DNA of 64,000 nucleotides from JAJDTT01 sp022827025 (GTDB taxonomy: Bacteria; Acidobacteriota; UBA6911; RPQK01; JAJDTT01): assembly GCA_965203535.1 (NCBI GenBank), contig OZ241897.1, positions 3,782,001 through 3,846,000 on the forward strand, in the 5' to 3' direction. Every line of letters begins with the position of its first letter. Position 1 is the stretch's first letter. A program made the position numbers and the translations under genes. Below are positions 1 to 8,185 of this stretch, in pieces. Below the pieces are notes generated by a model. That model had not been told where the DNA came from. It made no database searches and saw only the letters and a program-made list of their open reading frames with translations.

Positions 1-729
1 ATCGGCGTGTTTCCCTACGAAGGGGTGCACCTGGGCTGGCTCATGTTCTTCTATCCCACCGGCATCCGGTTGCCCGAGAAGACCAACACCGACGGGTTCA
101 ACGAGATGCAATTGGCCATGACCCGCGACCTCAAGACCTGGAAGCGGCTGGGCAACCGCCAGCCGTTCATCGCCACGTCGCGCCTGGATGAGGGCCTGGT
201 GGGCAACTACGACCGTCTGCAACTCAACGTGACCAACCAACCCGTGGACCGGGGAGACGAGCTCTGGTTCTACTACACCGGCATGAAGCGCCGCGTCCCT
301 CAGCATGACCGGTACCGAAACGGCGCGCCTCGCGATCCGTCCACTCTGTCCGCCGAGGAGCGGGCGGACTGGATCGAAGACACCCTCAGCGCCGTTTACG
401 TCTCGGTCCTGCGCCGGGACGGGTTCATTTCCCTGGATGCGGAAGGGACCGGGGGATTCCTGCTGACGAAACCTCTGAAGATGGCCGGGGACCGCTTGTT
501 CCTGAATCTCCAGGCTCCCGAAGGGGAAGCCCGCGTGGAGGTCCTGGACGAAACGGGCCGCGCCGTTCCCGGCTTCGGGCTGGATGATTCGGCGGCGGCC
601 GGAGGGGACCAGGTCCGGGTCGCGGCCTCATGGAAGGGGAGGGACGGATTGTCCGGCCTGGCGGGCCGGACGGTGAGGCTGAAGATCCATCTTCGGGATG
701 CCTCGTTGTATTCGTTCTGGACCGAATGA
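1..729 (+). CDS. Secreted beta-propeller glycoside-hydrolase-like protein (3' part)
   Basis: The frame is open from the first base, so the start lies outside the window and only the C-terminal 242 residues are visible. They align throughout with the C-terminal half of the next gene (shared blocks such as VFPYEG, FYPTG.RLPE, QLAMTRDL, LRRDGF.SLDA), so the two are tandem paralogs. The part seen covers the last propeller blades and a C-terminal beta-domain that ends, as in the other family members here, with an R/K-h-HLR-x-x-LY pattern. The fold assignment (GH32/43 clan-like) is inference from the blade-like repeats and secretion; no catalytic residues can be assigned. The stop overlaps the next start in an ATGA (726-729), showing translational coupling. 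Confidence 0.85.
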   Translation: MGVFPYEGVHLGWLMFFYPTGIRLPEKTNTDGFNEMQLAMTRDLKTWKRLGNRQPFIATSRLDEGLVGNYDRLQLNVTNQPVDRGDELWFYYTGMKRRVPQHDRYRNGAPRDPSTLSAEERADWIEDTLSAVYVSVLRRDGFISLDAEGTGGFLLTKPLKMAGDRLFLNLQAPEGEARVEVLDETGRAVPGFGLDDSAAAGGDQVRVAASWKGRDGLSGLAGRTVRLKIHLRDASLYSFWTE

Positions 730-2537
730 GCGCCAAGCGAAACGGAGAACCTGCCGTGAGCCCGCGCCCTTGGAGCCTGGGTGCCTGCGCGGCAGAAATC
801 AATCTGCTGCGAAAGCGTAGAATCGGCCCATATTCGTGCGATTTCTCGGCGAATAGAACCACTATGCACCTCAGAATCGTGAAAATCCGGCCTCGATTCT
901 CCACTTTCTCGTTACGATCATTTCTGCCGCGCAGACTCCTGTTCGCGACCCTGTTCCTCCTGCTGCTGCCGGGGCAGGGAAGATCCGCCGCCGCGGAGGG
1001 ACCGGTCCCCCTGGAGCCGGGCCGCAAGCAGCTCTTCCTCGACGACCACATCGTCGGCGAGATGCGGAACCTGGACCGGGTCATGCACCGGCCTGCCAAG
1101 CGGGGGTCCGTGCTGCTTCCGGACCGGCCCTGGGACGGCCGCTTCACCGCCACCGTCTCGGCGCCCATGTGGATCGAGGGGGAGGGACACTACAAGATGG
1201 TCTACGAGGGCCGGCCGCTCCGGTACGCCGAAGAGGGCTTCCGTTGGGCTCTGGCCACGTCCCGCGACGGCCTGGCCTGGGAAAAGCCCGACCTGGGCGC
1301 GGTGGACTTCCGCGGGTCCCGGGCCAACAACCTCATCGCCGCTCCTGAGAACAAGCGGCTCTGGCACGTGGTCCACGACCCGGACGATCCCGACCCCGCC
1401 CGGCGGTACAAGGGATTCCTGGGCCACAGCGGCCGCCGGCCCGTGGTCAGTCCCGACGGCGTCCACTGGACGATCCTGGACGTTCCGGTCCTGCCTTCCG
1501 GCGATGCCGGCACCCTGACCTACGACCGGGAACGGCGGCAGTTTCTGGGCCTGCTCAAGTTCGGCGGCAAGTACGGCCGTTCCTACAATCTCTCCGTCAG
1601 CAAGGACTTCGTGAACTGGTCGGAGCCCCGATACTTCTTCAGCACCGATGACCGGGACCAGGAGCACGCCCTTGAAGTGATCCGGAGACGGATCGCCGAC
1701 CCGGGTCTGGCCCGGCCTCTCTTCGTGGACCCGGATCCCTCCATCGGATGGACACCGCCCGGCGTGGAGTTCCAAAACCGGGGTATCTGGAATGCCCAGT
1801 CCTACAACATCGGCGTTTTTCCCTACGAAGGCCTCTACATCGGACTGCCCATGATCTTCTACCCCACCGGGAGACGGCTTCCGGAGCGGCGCAACTCCGA
1901 CGGCTTCCACCTGATCCAGTTGGCCATGACTCGGGACCTGCAGCATTGGGAGCGCCTGGGGAACCGCGAGCCCTTCATCGGGCCCTCCCGCCTCGACCAG
2001 GGCCTGGCCGGCAACTACGACCGGATGCAGTTGATGCCCACCAACCGGCCGGTGGAGAAGGACGAAGAACTGTGGTTCTACTACTCGGGCTTCAAGTGGC
2101 GGGTCTGCCCCTATGACCGGTACCTGGACGGGAGCCCGCGCAGCCCCGATACCCTGAAGCCGCAGGAGCGCGCCGACTACGTGGTCGACGCCCATTCCGC
2201 CATTCACCTGGCGGTGCTGCGCCGGGACGGGTTCGTGTCGCTGGACGCGGGACGGCGCGAAGGGACGCTGACCACCCGTCCCCTGGTGATGAGCGGGAAC
2301 CGACTCTGGGTCAATCTGGACGCCCCCGACGGCCGGATCCGGGTCGAGGTCCTGGATGCCGGCGGACGGCCCATTCCCGGGTTCTCCGGCGCTGACAGCC
2401 TCTCGCTCAGCGGCGACCGGACCCGGTTCCCGATCCGTTGGAGTGGATCCGATTCCGTGGCCCGCTTGAGCGGGCAGACCGTGGTCCTGAGGATTCACCT
2501 CCGAAAAGGCTCCCTCTACGCGCTCTGGACGGAATGA
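726..2537 (+). CDS. Secreted beta-propeller glycoside-hydrolase-like protein with an in-frame palindromic insertion
   Basis: 603 residues from ATG 726, chosen because it overlaps the preceding stop by 4 bp, as at the next two junctions of this operon. Codons 18-71 are contributed by a 162-bp insertion (see the mobile element at 781-938). Removing it joins a charged N-region (MSAKRNGEPAVSPRPWS) directly to a hydrophobic core (FATLFLLLLPG), a normal signal peptide. An alternative start at ATG 867, inside the insertion, would also give a basic N-region plus this core. The mature part begins with the family signature QLFLDDHIV and continues through FRWALATSRDGLAWEKP and QLAMTRDLQHWERLG blade motifs to the beta-domain starting RRDGFVSLDAG. 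Likely periplasmic or secreted carbohydrate-active protein; substrate unknown. Confidence 0.88.
   Translation: MSAKRNGEPAVSPRPWSLGACAAEINLLRKRRIGPYSCDFSANRTTMHLRIVKIRPRFSTFSLRSFLPRRLLFATLFLLLLPGQGRSAAAEGPVPLEPGRKQLFLDDHIVGEMRNLDRVMHRPAKRGSVLLPDRPWDGRFTATVSAPMWIEGEGHYKMVYEGRPLRYAEEGFRWALATSRDGLAWEKPDLGAVDFRGSRANNLIAAPENKRLWHVVHDPDDPDPARRYKGFLGHSGRRPVVSPDGVHWTILDVPVLPSGDAGTLTYDRERRQFLGLLKFGGKYGRSYNLSVSKDFVNWSEPRYFFSTDDRDQEHALEVIRRRIADPGLARPLFVDPDPSIGWTPPGVEFQNRGIWNAQSYNIGVFPYEGLYIGLPMIFYPTGRRLPERRNSDGFHLIQLAMTRDLQHWERLGNREPFIGPSRLDQGLAGNYDRMQLMPTNRPVEKDEELWFYYSGFKWRVCPYDRYLDGSPRSPDTLKPQERADYVVDAHSAIHLAVLRRDGFVSLDAGRREGTLTTRPLVMSGNRLWVNLDAPDGRIRVEVLDAGGRPIPGFSGADSLSLSGDRTRFPIRWSGSDSVARLSGQTVVLRIHLRKGSLYALWTE
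781..938 (+). mobile_element. 158-bp imperfect-palindrome element, copy 1 (in frame)
   Basis: Same element as at 57724-57881 and 59479-59636, all exactly 158 bp between 4-bp flanks. Here the flanks are CTGG (777-780) and CTGT (939-942); if only 2 bp are duplicated they are TG/TG. The ends are inverted repeats (GTGCCTGCGCGGCAGAAAT left; the right end reads inward as GAGTCTGCGCGGCAGAAAT) and complementarity continues imperfectly toward the centre. Insert plus duplication is 162 bp, so the host frame stays open. In this orientation it encodes a basic peptide containing INLLRKRRIGPY and SLRSFLPRRLL. Confidence 0.85.
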
Positions 2538-4195
2538 GCCGGTCTCGGACCCAGGCTGCGTCGCCCCCGGCGAAGGGATTGTTGCCGGTCCTCATTCTGG
2601 TCCTTCATGCCCAGCTCCCGGCGAAGGACGAGACAACGCCCCGCTTTGCCGATGTCAGCCGGGAAGCGGGGCTGGAGTTCGTCCACCGGAACCAGGTCGC
2701 CGAACCCGACCCGGCGGCCAAGTACCTGATCGAGACCATGGGGTCCGGAGGCGGTTTTCTGGACTACGACGACGATGGCTGGATGGACATCTATCTCGTC
2801 AACGGCCGCGGTTCAAACCGCCTGTACCGGAACCGCGGGGACGGGACCTTCGCCGACGTCACCGGGGAGGCGGGAGTCGGGGACAGGTCCTACGGCATGG
2901 GGTGCACCTTCGGCGACTACGACAACGACGGCCACGTGGACATCTATCTCACCAACGTGGGTCCCAACGTGCTCTACCGGAACCTGGGCGACGGCGCCTT
3001 CCGGGACGTGAGCCGGCGATCGGGGGTCGCCGATCCCCGATGGGGGACCAGCGCCGCCTTCGCCGATTACGACGGGGACGGGCTGGTGGACCTTTACCTG
3101 GCCAACTACCTGGAGTTCTCCTTCAAGGCCCATGAACCCTGCTACTTCGAGCAGATTCCCATCTACTGCTATCCCCATGGCTTCGATGGCGTGGGCAACG
3201 TCCTCTACCGGAACCTGGGAGGACGCACCTTCATCGACGTGACCCGGAGCGCCGGCTTGCGGGAGGAGGCCCGTTACAGCAAGAGTCTGGGAGTCCTCTG
3301 GCTGGACCTGGACCGGGACGGAGATCAGGACCTGTACGTGGCCAACGACACCACGGGAAACTACATGTTCCGGAACCGGGGCGACGGCAGCTTTCAGGAC
3401 ATCTCCCTGGAATCGGGGACCGCATTGGGCGGCTCCGGCATGGCGCAGGCCGGCATGGGAGTGGCCGCCGGCGATCTGGACGGAGGAGGCCGCTTCCATG
3501 TCCTGGTCACCAACTACTCCCTCCAGTACAACGCCCTCTATTGGAACGAGGACGGGGAGTTCTTCAGCGACCGGATCATCGACTCCGGGCTCTCGGGGCC
3601 CAGCTTCGTTCCCCTGGGATTCGGAGCCAACTTCTTCGATGCCGACAACGACGGTGACCTGGATCTCTTCGTGGCCAACGGACACGTCCTGGAGGAGGCG
3701 GCCCGCGCCAATCAGGGCAGCCGGTATCGCCAGCCGAACCAGTTTTTCCTGAATGACGGAAAGGGACGGTTCGCCGAGGCCGGCGGTCACGGGGACTATT
3801 TTTCGGTGCCGAACGTCTCCCGGGGCTCGGCCGTGGGAGACTTCAACAACGACGGGAAGCTGGACCTGCTGGTGACCAACTGCGGAGGCAGGGCCGACCT
3901 GCTGGAGAACCGGACCGAGGGAAGCGGCAACTGGATCCGCTTCCGGCTGCGGGGGACCCACTGCAACCGGGACGCCGTGGGGGCCCGGGTGATTCTGGGG
4001 ACCGGCGGCCTGGAACTGACCCGGGAGCTGCGGTCAGCCAGCAGCTACCTGAGCCAAAACGACCCGCGGCTCCACTTCGGCCTGGGACAGCGGACGAAGA
4101 TCGATTCGATTCGGATCTCCTGGCCGTGCGGCAAAACCCAGCAGGTGACGCCACCCCGAACTTTGAACCGCACCATCTCCATTCAAGAACCGTGA
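2534..4195 (+). CDS. FG-GAP/VCBS-repeat protein with C-terminal ASPIC/UnbV domain (CRTAC1-like)
   Basis: 553 residues; ATG 2534 overlaps the previous stop (ATGA). An N-terminal hydrophobic stretch (LLPVLILVLHAQLPA) suggests export. The body holds repeated calcium-binding-type motifs (DYDDDGWMDIYLVN, DYDNDGHVDIYLTN, DYDGDGLVDLYLAN, DADNDGDLDLFVANG, DFNNDGKLDLLVTN) typical of FG-GAP/VCBS integrin-like propellers. The last ~80 residues (NWIRFRLRGT..CNRDAVGARV) match the ASPIC/UnbV domain. Such proteins are abundant in Acidobacteriota and Planctomycetota; molecular role unproven. Second to last gene of a 4-bp-overlap operon, followed by a TPR protein, a very common pairing. Confidence 0.92.
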   Translation: MSRSRTQAASPPAKGLLPVLILVLHAQLPAKDETTPRFADVSREAGLEFVHRNQVAEPDPAAKYLIETMGSGGGFLDYDDDGWMDIYLVNGRGSNRLYRNRGDGTFADVTGEAGVGDRSYGMGCTFGDYDNDGHVDIYLTNVGPNVLYRNLGDGAFRDVSRRSGVADPRWGTSAAFADYDGDGLVDLYLANYLEFSFKAHEPCYFEQIPIYCYPHGFDGVGNVLYRNLGGRTFIDVTRSAGLREEARYSKSLGVLWLDLDRDGDQDLYVANDTTGNYMFRNRGDGSFQDISLESGTALGGSGMAQAGMGVAAGDLDGGGRFHVLVTNYSLQYNALYWNEDGEFFSDRIIDSGLSGPSFVPLGFGANFFDADNDGDLDLFVANGHVLEEAARANQGSRYRQPNQFFLNDGKGRFAEAGGHGDYFSVPNVSRGSAVGDFNNDGKLDLLVTNCGGRADLLENRTEGSGNWIRFRLRGTHCNRDAVGARVILGTGGLELTRELRSASSYLSQNDPRLHFGLGQRTKIDSIRISWPCGKTQQVTPPRTLNRTISIQEP

Positions 4196-5478
4196 ATTTC
4201 GCCTCGGCGCTGCTGTTTCTCATTCCGACTTTTGCCCTCCCGGAGGCCCCGATTCAGGGCGAATCGATCTCGCCCGAGGGCGTCCTGGCCAAGATGCGCA
4301 ACGACAACTACGCGGGAGCTCTGGACGACCTGGAGACCCTCTTGAGGACCGGGGGACCCGATCCCCGGCTCTACTACCGGAAAGGGATCTGCGAGACCGT
4401 CCTGGGGCGTTACCGGACAGCCCTCGTGAGTTTTGAGAAGGCCCGGGCGGCAGGCTTCGGCGACCCTTGGAGGATCCGCACCCGGGTCGGGATCGTCTAC
4501 TTTCATCAAGGCCGTCACGAGGAGGCGCGAAGAGAGTTCCGACGCGTTCTCGGAGACCGGCCCGGCGACGCGGACTCGCTGTATTACATGGGACGCATCG
4601 ATCTGAAAGCCGGCCGCTACCGGGAGGCCGGAAGCTCCTTTCTCGCGGCTTTGGACTCGGATCCCGAGTACGATCCGGCCCTCTTCCATTTGGGCCGGGC
4701 GCTGCTCCGGCAAGGAAGGCGGGACGAAGGGCGTGGCGTGCTTCGCTTTCACCGGAAGCGGGAGCATATGCAGAAGCAACTGCGGACACTGCGGAACCTG
4801 GCGTCCTCTCCCCAGGCGTCCGCGTCCGTGCACCTGGAGTTGGCCGGCGTCTACCTGGAGCTGGGGCGCAACGATCTGGGCCGGGAGGCGATCGAGAGAG
4901 CCGAAGAGCTGGACAGCGGCCACGCCGAGATTGACCTGTATCGAGGCGTGCTGGCATGGCGCCGGGACGCGCATTCCGAAGCCGTCCGGCGGCTGAGCGA
5001 ATATGCCCGTTCCCATCCCGGCGACTGCCGTCTGCTCAACTTCCTGGGGAGAAGTCTCAAGGCGGAGGGGAAGCGCCCGGAAGCCCTTTTCAATTTGCGA
5101 AAAGGGGTTCGTGAATGCCCGGTCGGGGTCGGCCTTCTGGCCGACCTGGCCGAGTTGGAGCTGGCGGAAGGCCGGATCCGGGAGGCTTCGAACCGGGCTC
5201 GCAAGATCATTCAGATCAACCCGCTGGCGCCGGTCGGACCTTTTCTGATGGCCGTCTCCAGTCTGCACCGCCAACGGTTCAACGAGGCCGAGACCTGGGC
5301 CGTGAAGGCCCTGGACCTGGAGCGGCGCCTGGCGCGCCTACCGGCCGGCAAGGAGGGTTCGCTCGCCCTTTCGGAGCATCACCGGCTGCTGCACGCCGTC
5401 TACGTCAAGCTGGGCAATTCGGAGCAGGCGCGAGAGCACGAAGAACGGATGAAGTCTCTATCGAACCCAAGAGAGTAG
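4192..5478 (+). CDS. Secreted tetratricopeptide-repeat protein
   Basis: 428 residues from GTG 4192, which overlaps the UnbV stop as GTGA; this start gives a clean signal peptide (FASALLFLIPTFALPEAP). Upstream in-frame starts lack a signal peptide. The rest is a chain of TPR units with the usual small/aromatic spacing (ALVSFEKARAAGFGDP, YYMGRIDLKAGRYREAGSSF, LFHLGRALLRQGRRDEG, NLRKGVRECPVG). No catalytic domain. Probably a periplasmic protein-interaction scaffold co-translated with the UnbV protein. Ends just before a short inverted repeat. Confidence 0.9.
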   Translation: MNFASALLFLIPTFALPEAPIQGESISPEGVLAKMRNDNYAGALDDLETLLRTGGPDPRLYYRKGICETVLGRYRTALVSFEKARAAGFGDPWRIRTRVGIVYFHQGRHEEARREFRRVLGDRPGDADSLYYMGRIDLKAGRYREAGSSFLAALDSDPEYDPALFHLGRALLRQGRRDEGRGVLRFHRKREHMQKQLRTLRNLASSPQASASVHLELAGVYLELGRNDLGREAIERAEELDSGHAEIDLYRGVLAWRRDAHSEAVRRLSEYARSHPGDCRLLNFLGRSLKAEGKRPEALFNLRKGVRECPVGVGLLADLAELELAEGRIREASNRARKIIQINPLAPVGPFLMAVSSLHRQRFNEAETWAVKALDLERRLARLPAGKEGSLALSEHHRLLHAVYVKLGNSEQAREHEERMKSLSNPRE

Positions 5479-5507
5479 GAGCGGCGGTCTCCGACCGCCG
5501 AACTCCG
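5475..5507 (+). repeat. Short hairpin repeat at operon end
   Basis: Contains GGCGGTCtccGACCGCC, a perfect 7-bp stem with a 3-nt loop immediately after the TPR stop. Similar GC-rich hairpins follow genes elsewhere in the window. May act as a transcription end or be a REP-type repeat; no T-tract follows. Confidence 0.55.
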
Positions 5508-5549
5508 GCCTCGCAAGGGAGGAAGTGCGATTGGAAATCCATAAACTAC

Positions 5550-5640
5550 GGAATATTGTAAATTAGAGACCTGATTCCAGTCTGACAATTTTCCCTTGTC
5601 TGATGATAATTCTATGATTTGTTTCCCGAAATCGCTATCA
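5550..5640 (+). promoter_or_regulatory. Conserved promoter/operator block, copy 1
   Basis: Contains GGAATATTGTAAA, then TGATTCCAGTCTGACAAT and, 17 bp after CTGACA, GATAAT, a good sigma-70 -35/-10 pair. A downstream part TTCTATGATT...CCCGAAATCGCTAT is also conserved. The same block lies before the paralogous kinase-regulator gene (50425-50515) and before the GH113-like gene (41937-42014). Distance to ATG 5747 is about 110 bp. Activity inferred from conservation. Confidence 0.7.
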
Positions 5641-5746
5641 TCGGAGCCCGCAGAGTCCAATGCATCCCAAGCCCGGATCTGGGATCGAGTCGATGCAGGG
5701 GGACGCTGAGCCGAAGCTCGGTCCGGGGTCCGTCAAGGAGGGGTCA

Positions 5747-8104
5747 ATGCAGAGTCCCGACAATCTGAGGCGAAAGATCGAGGCGCTGGAGGATCGCATC
5801 TCCAAGCTCAGCGCCGCCATCCTGCGGATCAGCGAGAGCCTCGATGTCAGCACCGTTCTGCAGGAGGTCGTCGAGAGCGCCTGCGCGCTGACCGGGGCTC
5901 GCTATGGCGTGATCATGGCCGTCGACGAGACGGGGCAGGTCCAGGAGTACGCCACCTTCGGAATCACGCCGGAGCAGAATCAGCATTTGCTGACCTGGAC
6001 CGATGGTCCGAAATTCTTCGAACACCTGCGGCAAATTCCGGGACCGGTGCGCCTGGAAGACCTGCCCGGCTACATCCACTCGCTCGGTTATTCTCCTCTG
6101 ACGGAGGTCCCGTCGCCCAACATGCTGGGGATCCGGATGAGCCATCGGGGCGTGCATGTCGGCGGGTTTTATCTCGGGGAGAAGGAAGGCGGACGAAAGT
6201 TCACGAGTGAGGACGAAGAGGTCCTGGTGTTGTTCGCGTCGCAGGCGGCGGCAGCGGTCGTCAACGCCCGCAAGCACCGGGACGAGCGGCGGGCCCGGGG
6301 CGACCTGGAAGCCCTGATCGACACCTCGCCCGTAGGCGTCGTGGTCTTCGACGCCCAGACCGGCGAAGTGGTGTCGGTCAATCCGGAGGCGAAGCGGATT
6401 GTCGAGGGCCTTCGCGTGCCCGGCCGCTCCATGGAGCAACTACCGGAGATCATGATGTGCCGCCGGGCCGACGGGCAGGAGATCGCCTTCACGGAGTTCC
6501 CCCTGGCCGAGATCATGAGCAGCGCCGCGACGGTGCGTGCCGAGGAGATCCTCCTGCAGGTTCCCGACGGCCGGAGCGTCACCACGCTGGTGAACGCCAC
6601 GACGGTGCATGCCGAGGACGGCACCGTCGAATCCGTGGTCGTCACCTTGCAGGACATGGCCCCGATCGAGGAACTGGAGCGGATGCGGGCCGAGTTTCTC
6701 GGCATGGTGAGCCACGAGCTGCGGGCCCCGCTGATCTCCATCAAGGGCTCGACCGCCACGGTGCTGAGCGCCCGGCCGACCCCGAACCCGGCCGAGACAC
6801 TGCAAATCATCCGCATCATCGACGAGCAGGCCGATCACATGCGCAGCCTGATCAACGACCTGCTGGACGCGGGGCACATCGAGACGGGCACATTGTCAGT
6901 CTCCCCGGAGCCCTCGGAGGTGGCGAGCTTGGTGGATCAGGCCAGACGCACGTTCCTGAGCGGCGGGGGCAGACACGACGTCCTCATCGACCTGCCGCTG
7001 GATCTCCCCCGGGTGATGACCGACCGGCAGCGGATCGTGCAGGTCATGAACAACCTCCTTTCCAACGCCGCCCGGTACTCTTCCGCGTCCGCCCCCATCC
7101 GGGTCGCCGCAGCGCACGAAGACGTTCACGTGGCGATCTCGATTTCGGACGAAGGCCGCGGGGTGCCGCCGGACCTGCTGCCGCACTTGTTCCGGAAGCA
7201 CGTGCGTGTGGGAGAGGATCGCGGGATCCGGGGGTCCGGGCTGGGTCTGGCCATCTGCAAGGGCCTGGTGGAGGCCCACGGGGGACGCATCTGGGCCGAG
7301 AGCGCCGGGTCCGGCCTGGGCACGCAGTTCACCTTCACGGTCCCGGTGGCGGACGATAGTGGGATCGGCGTCGCGGTGGACATGGCCCGGAGCGGCTCCC
7401 AATCGCCTCCCACGGATCGGGACCGAACACGCATCCTTGTGGTCGACGACGACCCTCGGACGCTCCGTTTCGTTCAGGACGCTCTCGCGGCGGCCGGCTA
7501 TTCCCCGGTGGTGACGGGCGATCCCGGGGAAGTGTCCCGTCTGATTCGGAAGAAGAAACCCCGGCTGGTCCTGCTGGACCTCGTTCTGCCGGGGACGGAT
7601 GGTATCGATCTACTGCGGGACGTCCCGGAGTTGGCCGATCTGCCGGTCGTCTTCATCTCCGGCTATGGCGGAGACGAGGTGATCTCAATAGCCTTGGAGA
7701 TGGGCGCCGCCGATTACATCGTCAAACCCTTCACGACAACGGAATTGACGGCGAGGGTCAAGGCCGCCCTGCGCCGGCGGTACGGCTCGTCCGAATTCTT
7801 TCGATTGGGGGACTTGGCCATCCGCTACCACGACCGCCAGGTGAGTGTGGCCGGCCGGCCGGTGCAACTGACGGCGACCGAATTCGAGCTGCTCCGAGTA
7901 CTCGCGGTCAACGCGGGCCGGATCCTGACGTACGATTCTCTGCTGCGCCAGGTCTGGACGCAACGGGACTCCGGCGACCGTCGGTTGGTTCACGCCGTCG
8001 TGAAGAGACTCCGCCAAAAGTTGGGCGATGCTGCGGTGAAACCCTCCTACATCTTTACCGAGCGTCAAGTCGGCTACCGCATGCCCAGGCCAATGGATCC
8101 GTGA
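5747..8104 (+). CDS. Hybrid sensor kinase fused to receiver and OmpR-type DNA-binding domain
   Basis: 785 residues; ATG 5747 is preceded by AAGGAGGGG. Domain order: short coiled coil (1-40), GAF (about 20-180), PAS (about 190-315), HisKA with MVSHELRAP (phospho-acceptor His323), HATPase_c with NNLLSNAARYS, DEGRGVPP and GSGLGLAICKG, receiver with VVDDDPRTLRF and LDLVLPGTDG (acceptor about Asp611), and a C-terminal winged helix (LTATEFELLRVLAVNAGRI, ending FTERQVGYRMP). No transmembrane segment, so it is a cytoplasmic sensor that carries its own DNA-binding output. A second copy of identical length and very similar sequence lies at 47962-50319. The conserved upstream block suggests autoregulation or coregulation. 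Signal unknown. Confidence 0.95.
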   Translation: MQSPDNLRRKIEALEDRISKLSAAILRISESLDVSTVLQEVVESACALTGARYGVIMAVDETGQVQEYATFGITPEQNQHLLTWTDGPKFFEHLRQIPGPVRLEDLPGYIHSLGYSPLTEVPSPNMLGIRMSHRGVHVGGFYLGEKEGGRKFTSEDEEVLVLFASQAAAAVVNARKHRDERRARGDLEALIDTSPVGVVVFDAQTGEVVSVNPEAKRIVEGLRVPGRSMEQLPEIMMCRRADGQEIAFTEFPLAEIMSSAATVRAEEILLQVPDGRSVTTLVNATTVHAEDGTVESVVVTLQDMAPIEELERMRAEFLGMVSHELRAPLISIKGSTATVLSARPTPNPAETLQIIRIIDEQADHMRSLINDLLDAGHIETGTLSVSPEPSEVASLVDQARRTFLSGGGRHDVLIDLPLDLPRVMTDRQRIVQVMNNLLSNAARYSSASAPIRVAAAHEDVHVAISISDEGRGVPPDLLPHLFRKHVRVGEDRGIRGSGLGLAICKGLVEAHGGRIWAESAGSGLGTQFTFTVPVADDSGIGVAVDMARSGSQSPPTDRDRTRILVVDDDPRTLRFVQDALAAAGYSPVVTGDPGEVSRLIRKKKPRLVLLDLVLPGTDGIDLLRDVPELADLPVVFISGYGGDEVISIALEMGAADYIVKPFTTTELTARVKAALRRRYGSSEFFRLGDLAIRYHDRQVSVAGRPVQLTATEFELLRVLAVNAGRILTYDSLLRQVWTQRDSGDRRLVHAVVKRLRQKLGDAAVKPSYIFTERQVGYRMPRPMDP

Positions 8105-8185
8105 GATCTTCCGATCTGCGATGGCTCCCAAGAGAATTTGACTGAGAGGCAGACCGGATTGGAATTCGCTCCTCCGGACTCTCCG

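Noticed and set aside
918..2498. Long open frames antisense to the propeller, UnbV, haem-c and DUF1501 genes
   Set aside because: GC-rich codon bias of the real gene creates long antisense frames; they lack domains and proper starts.
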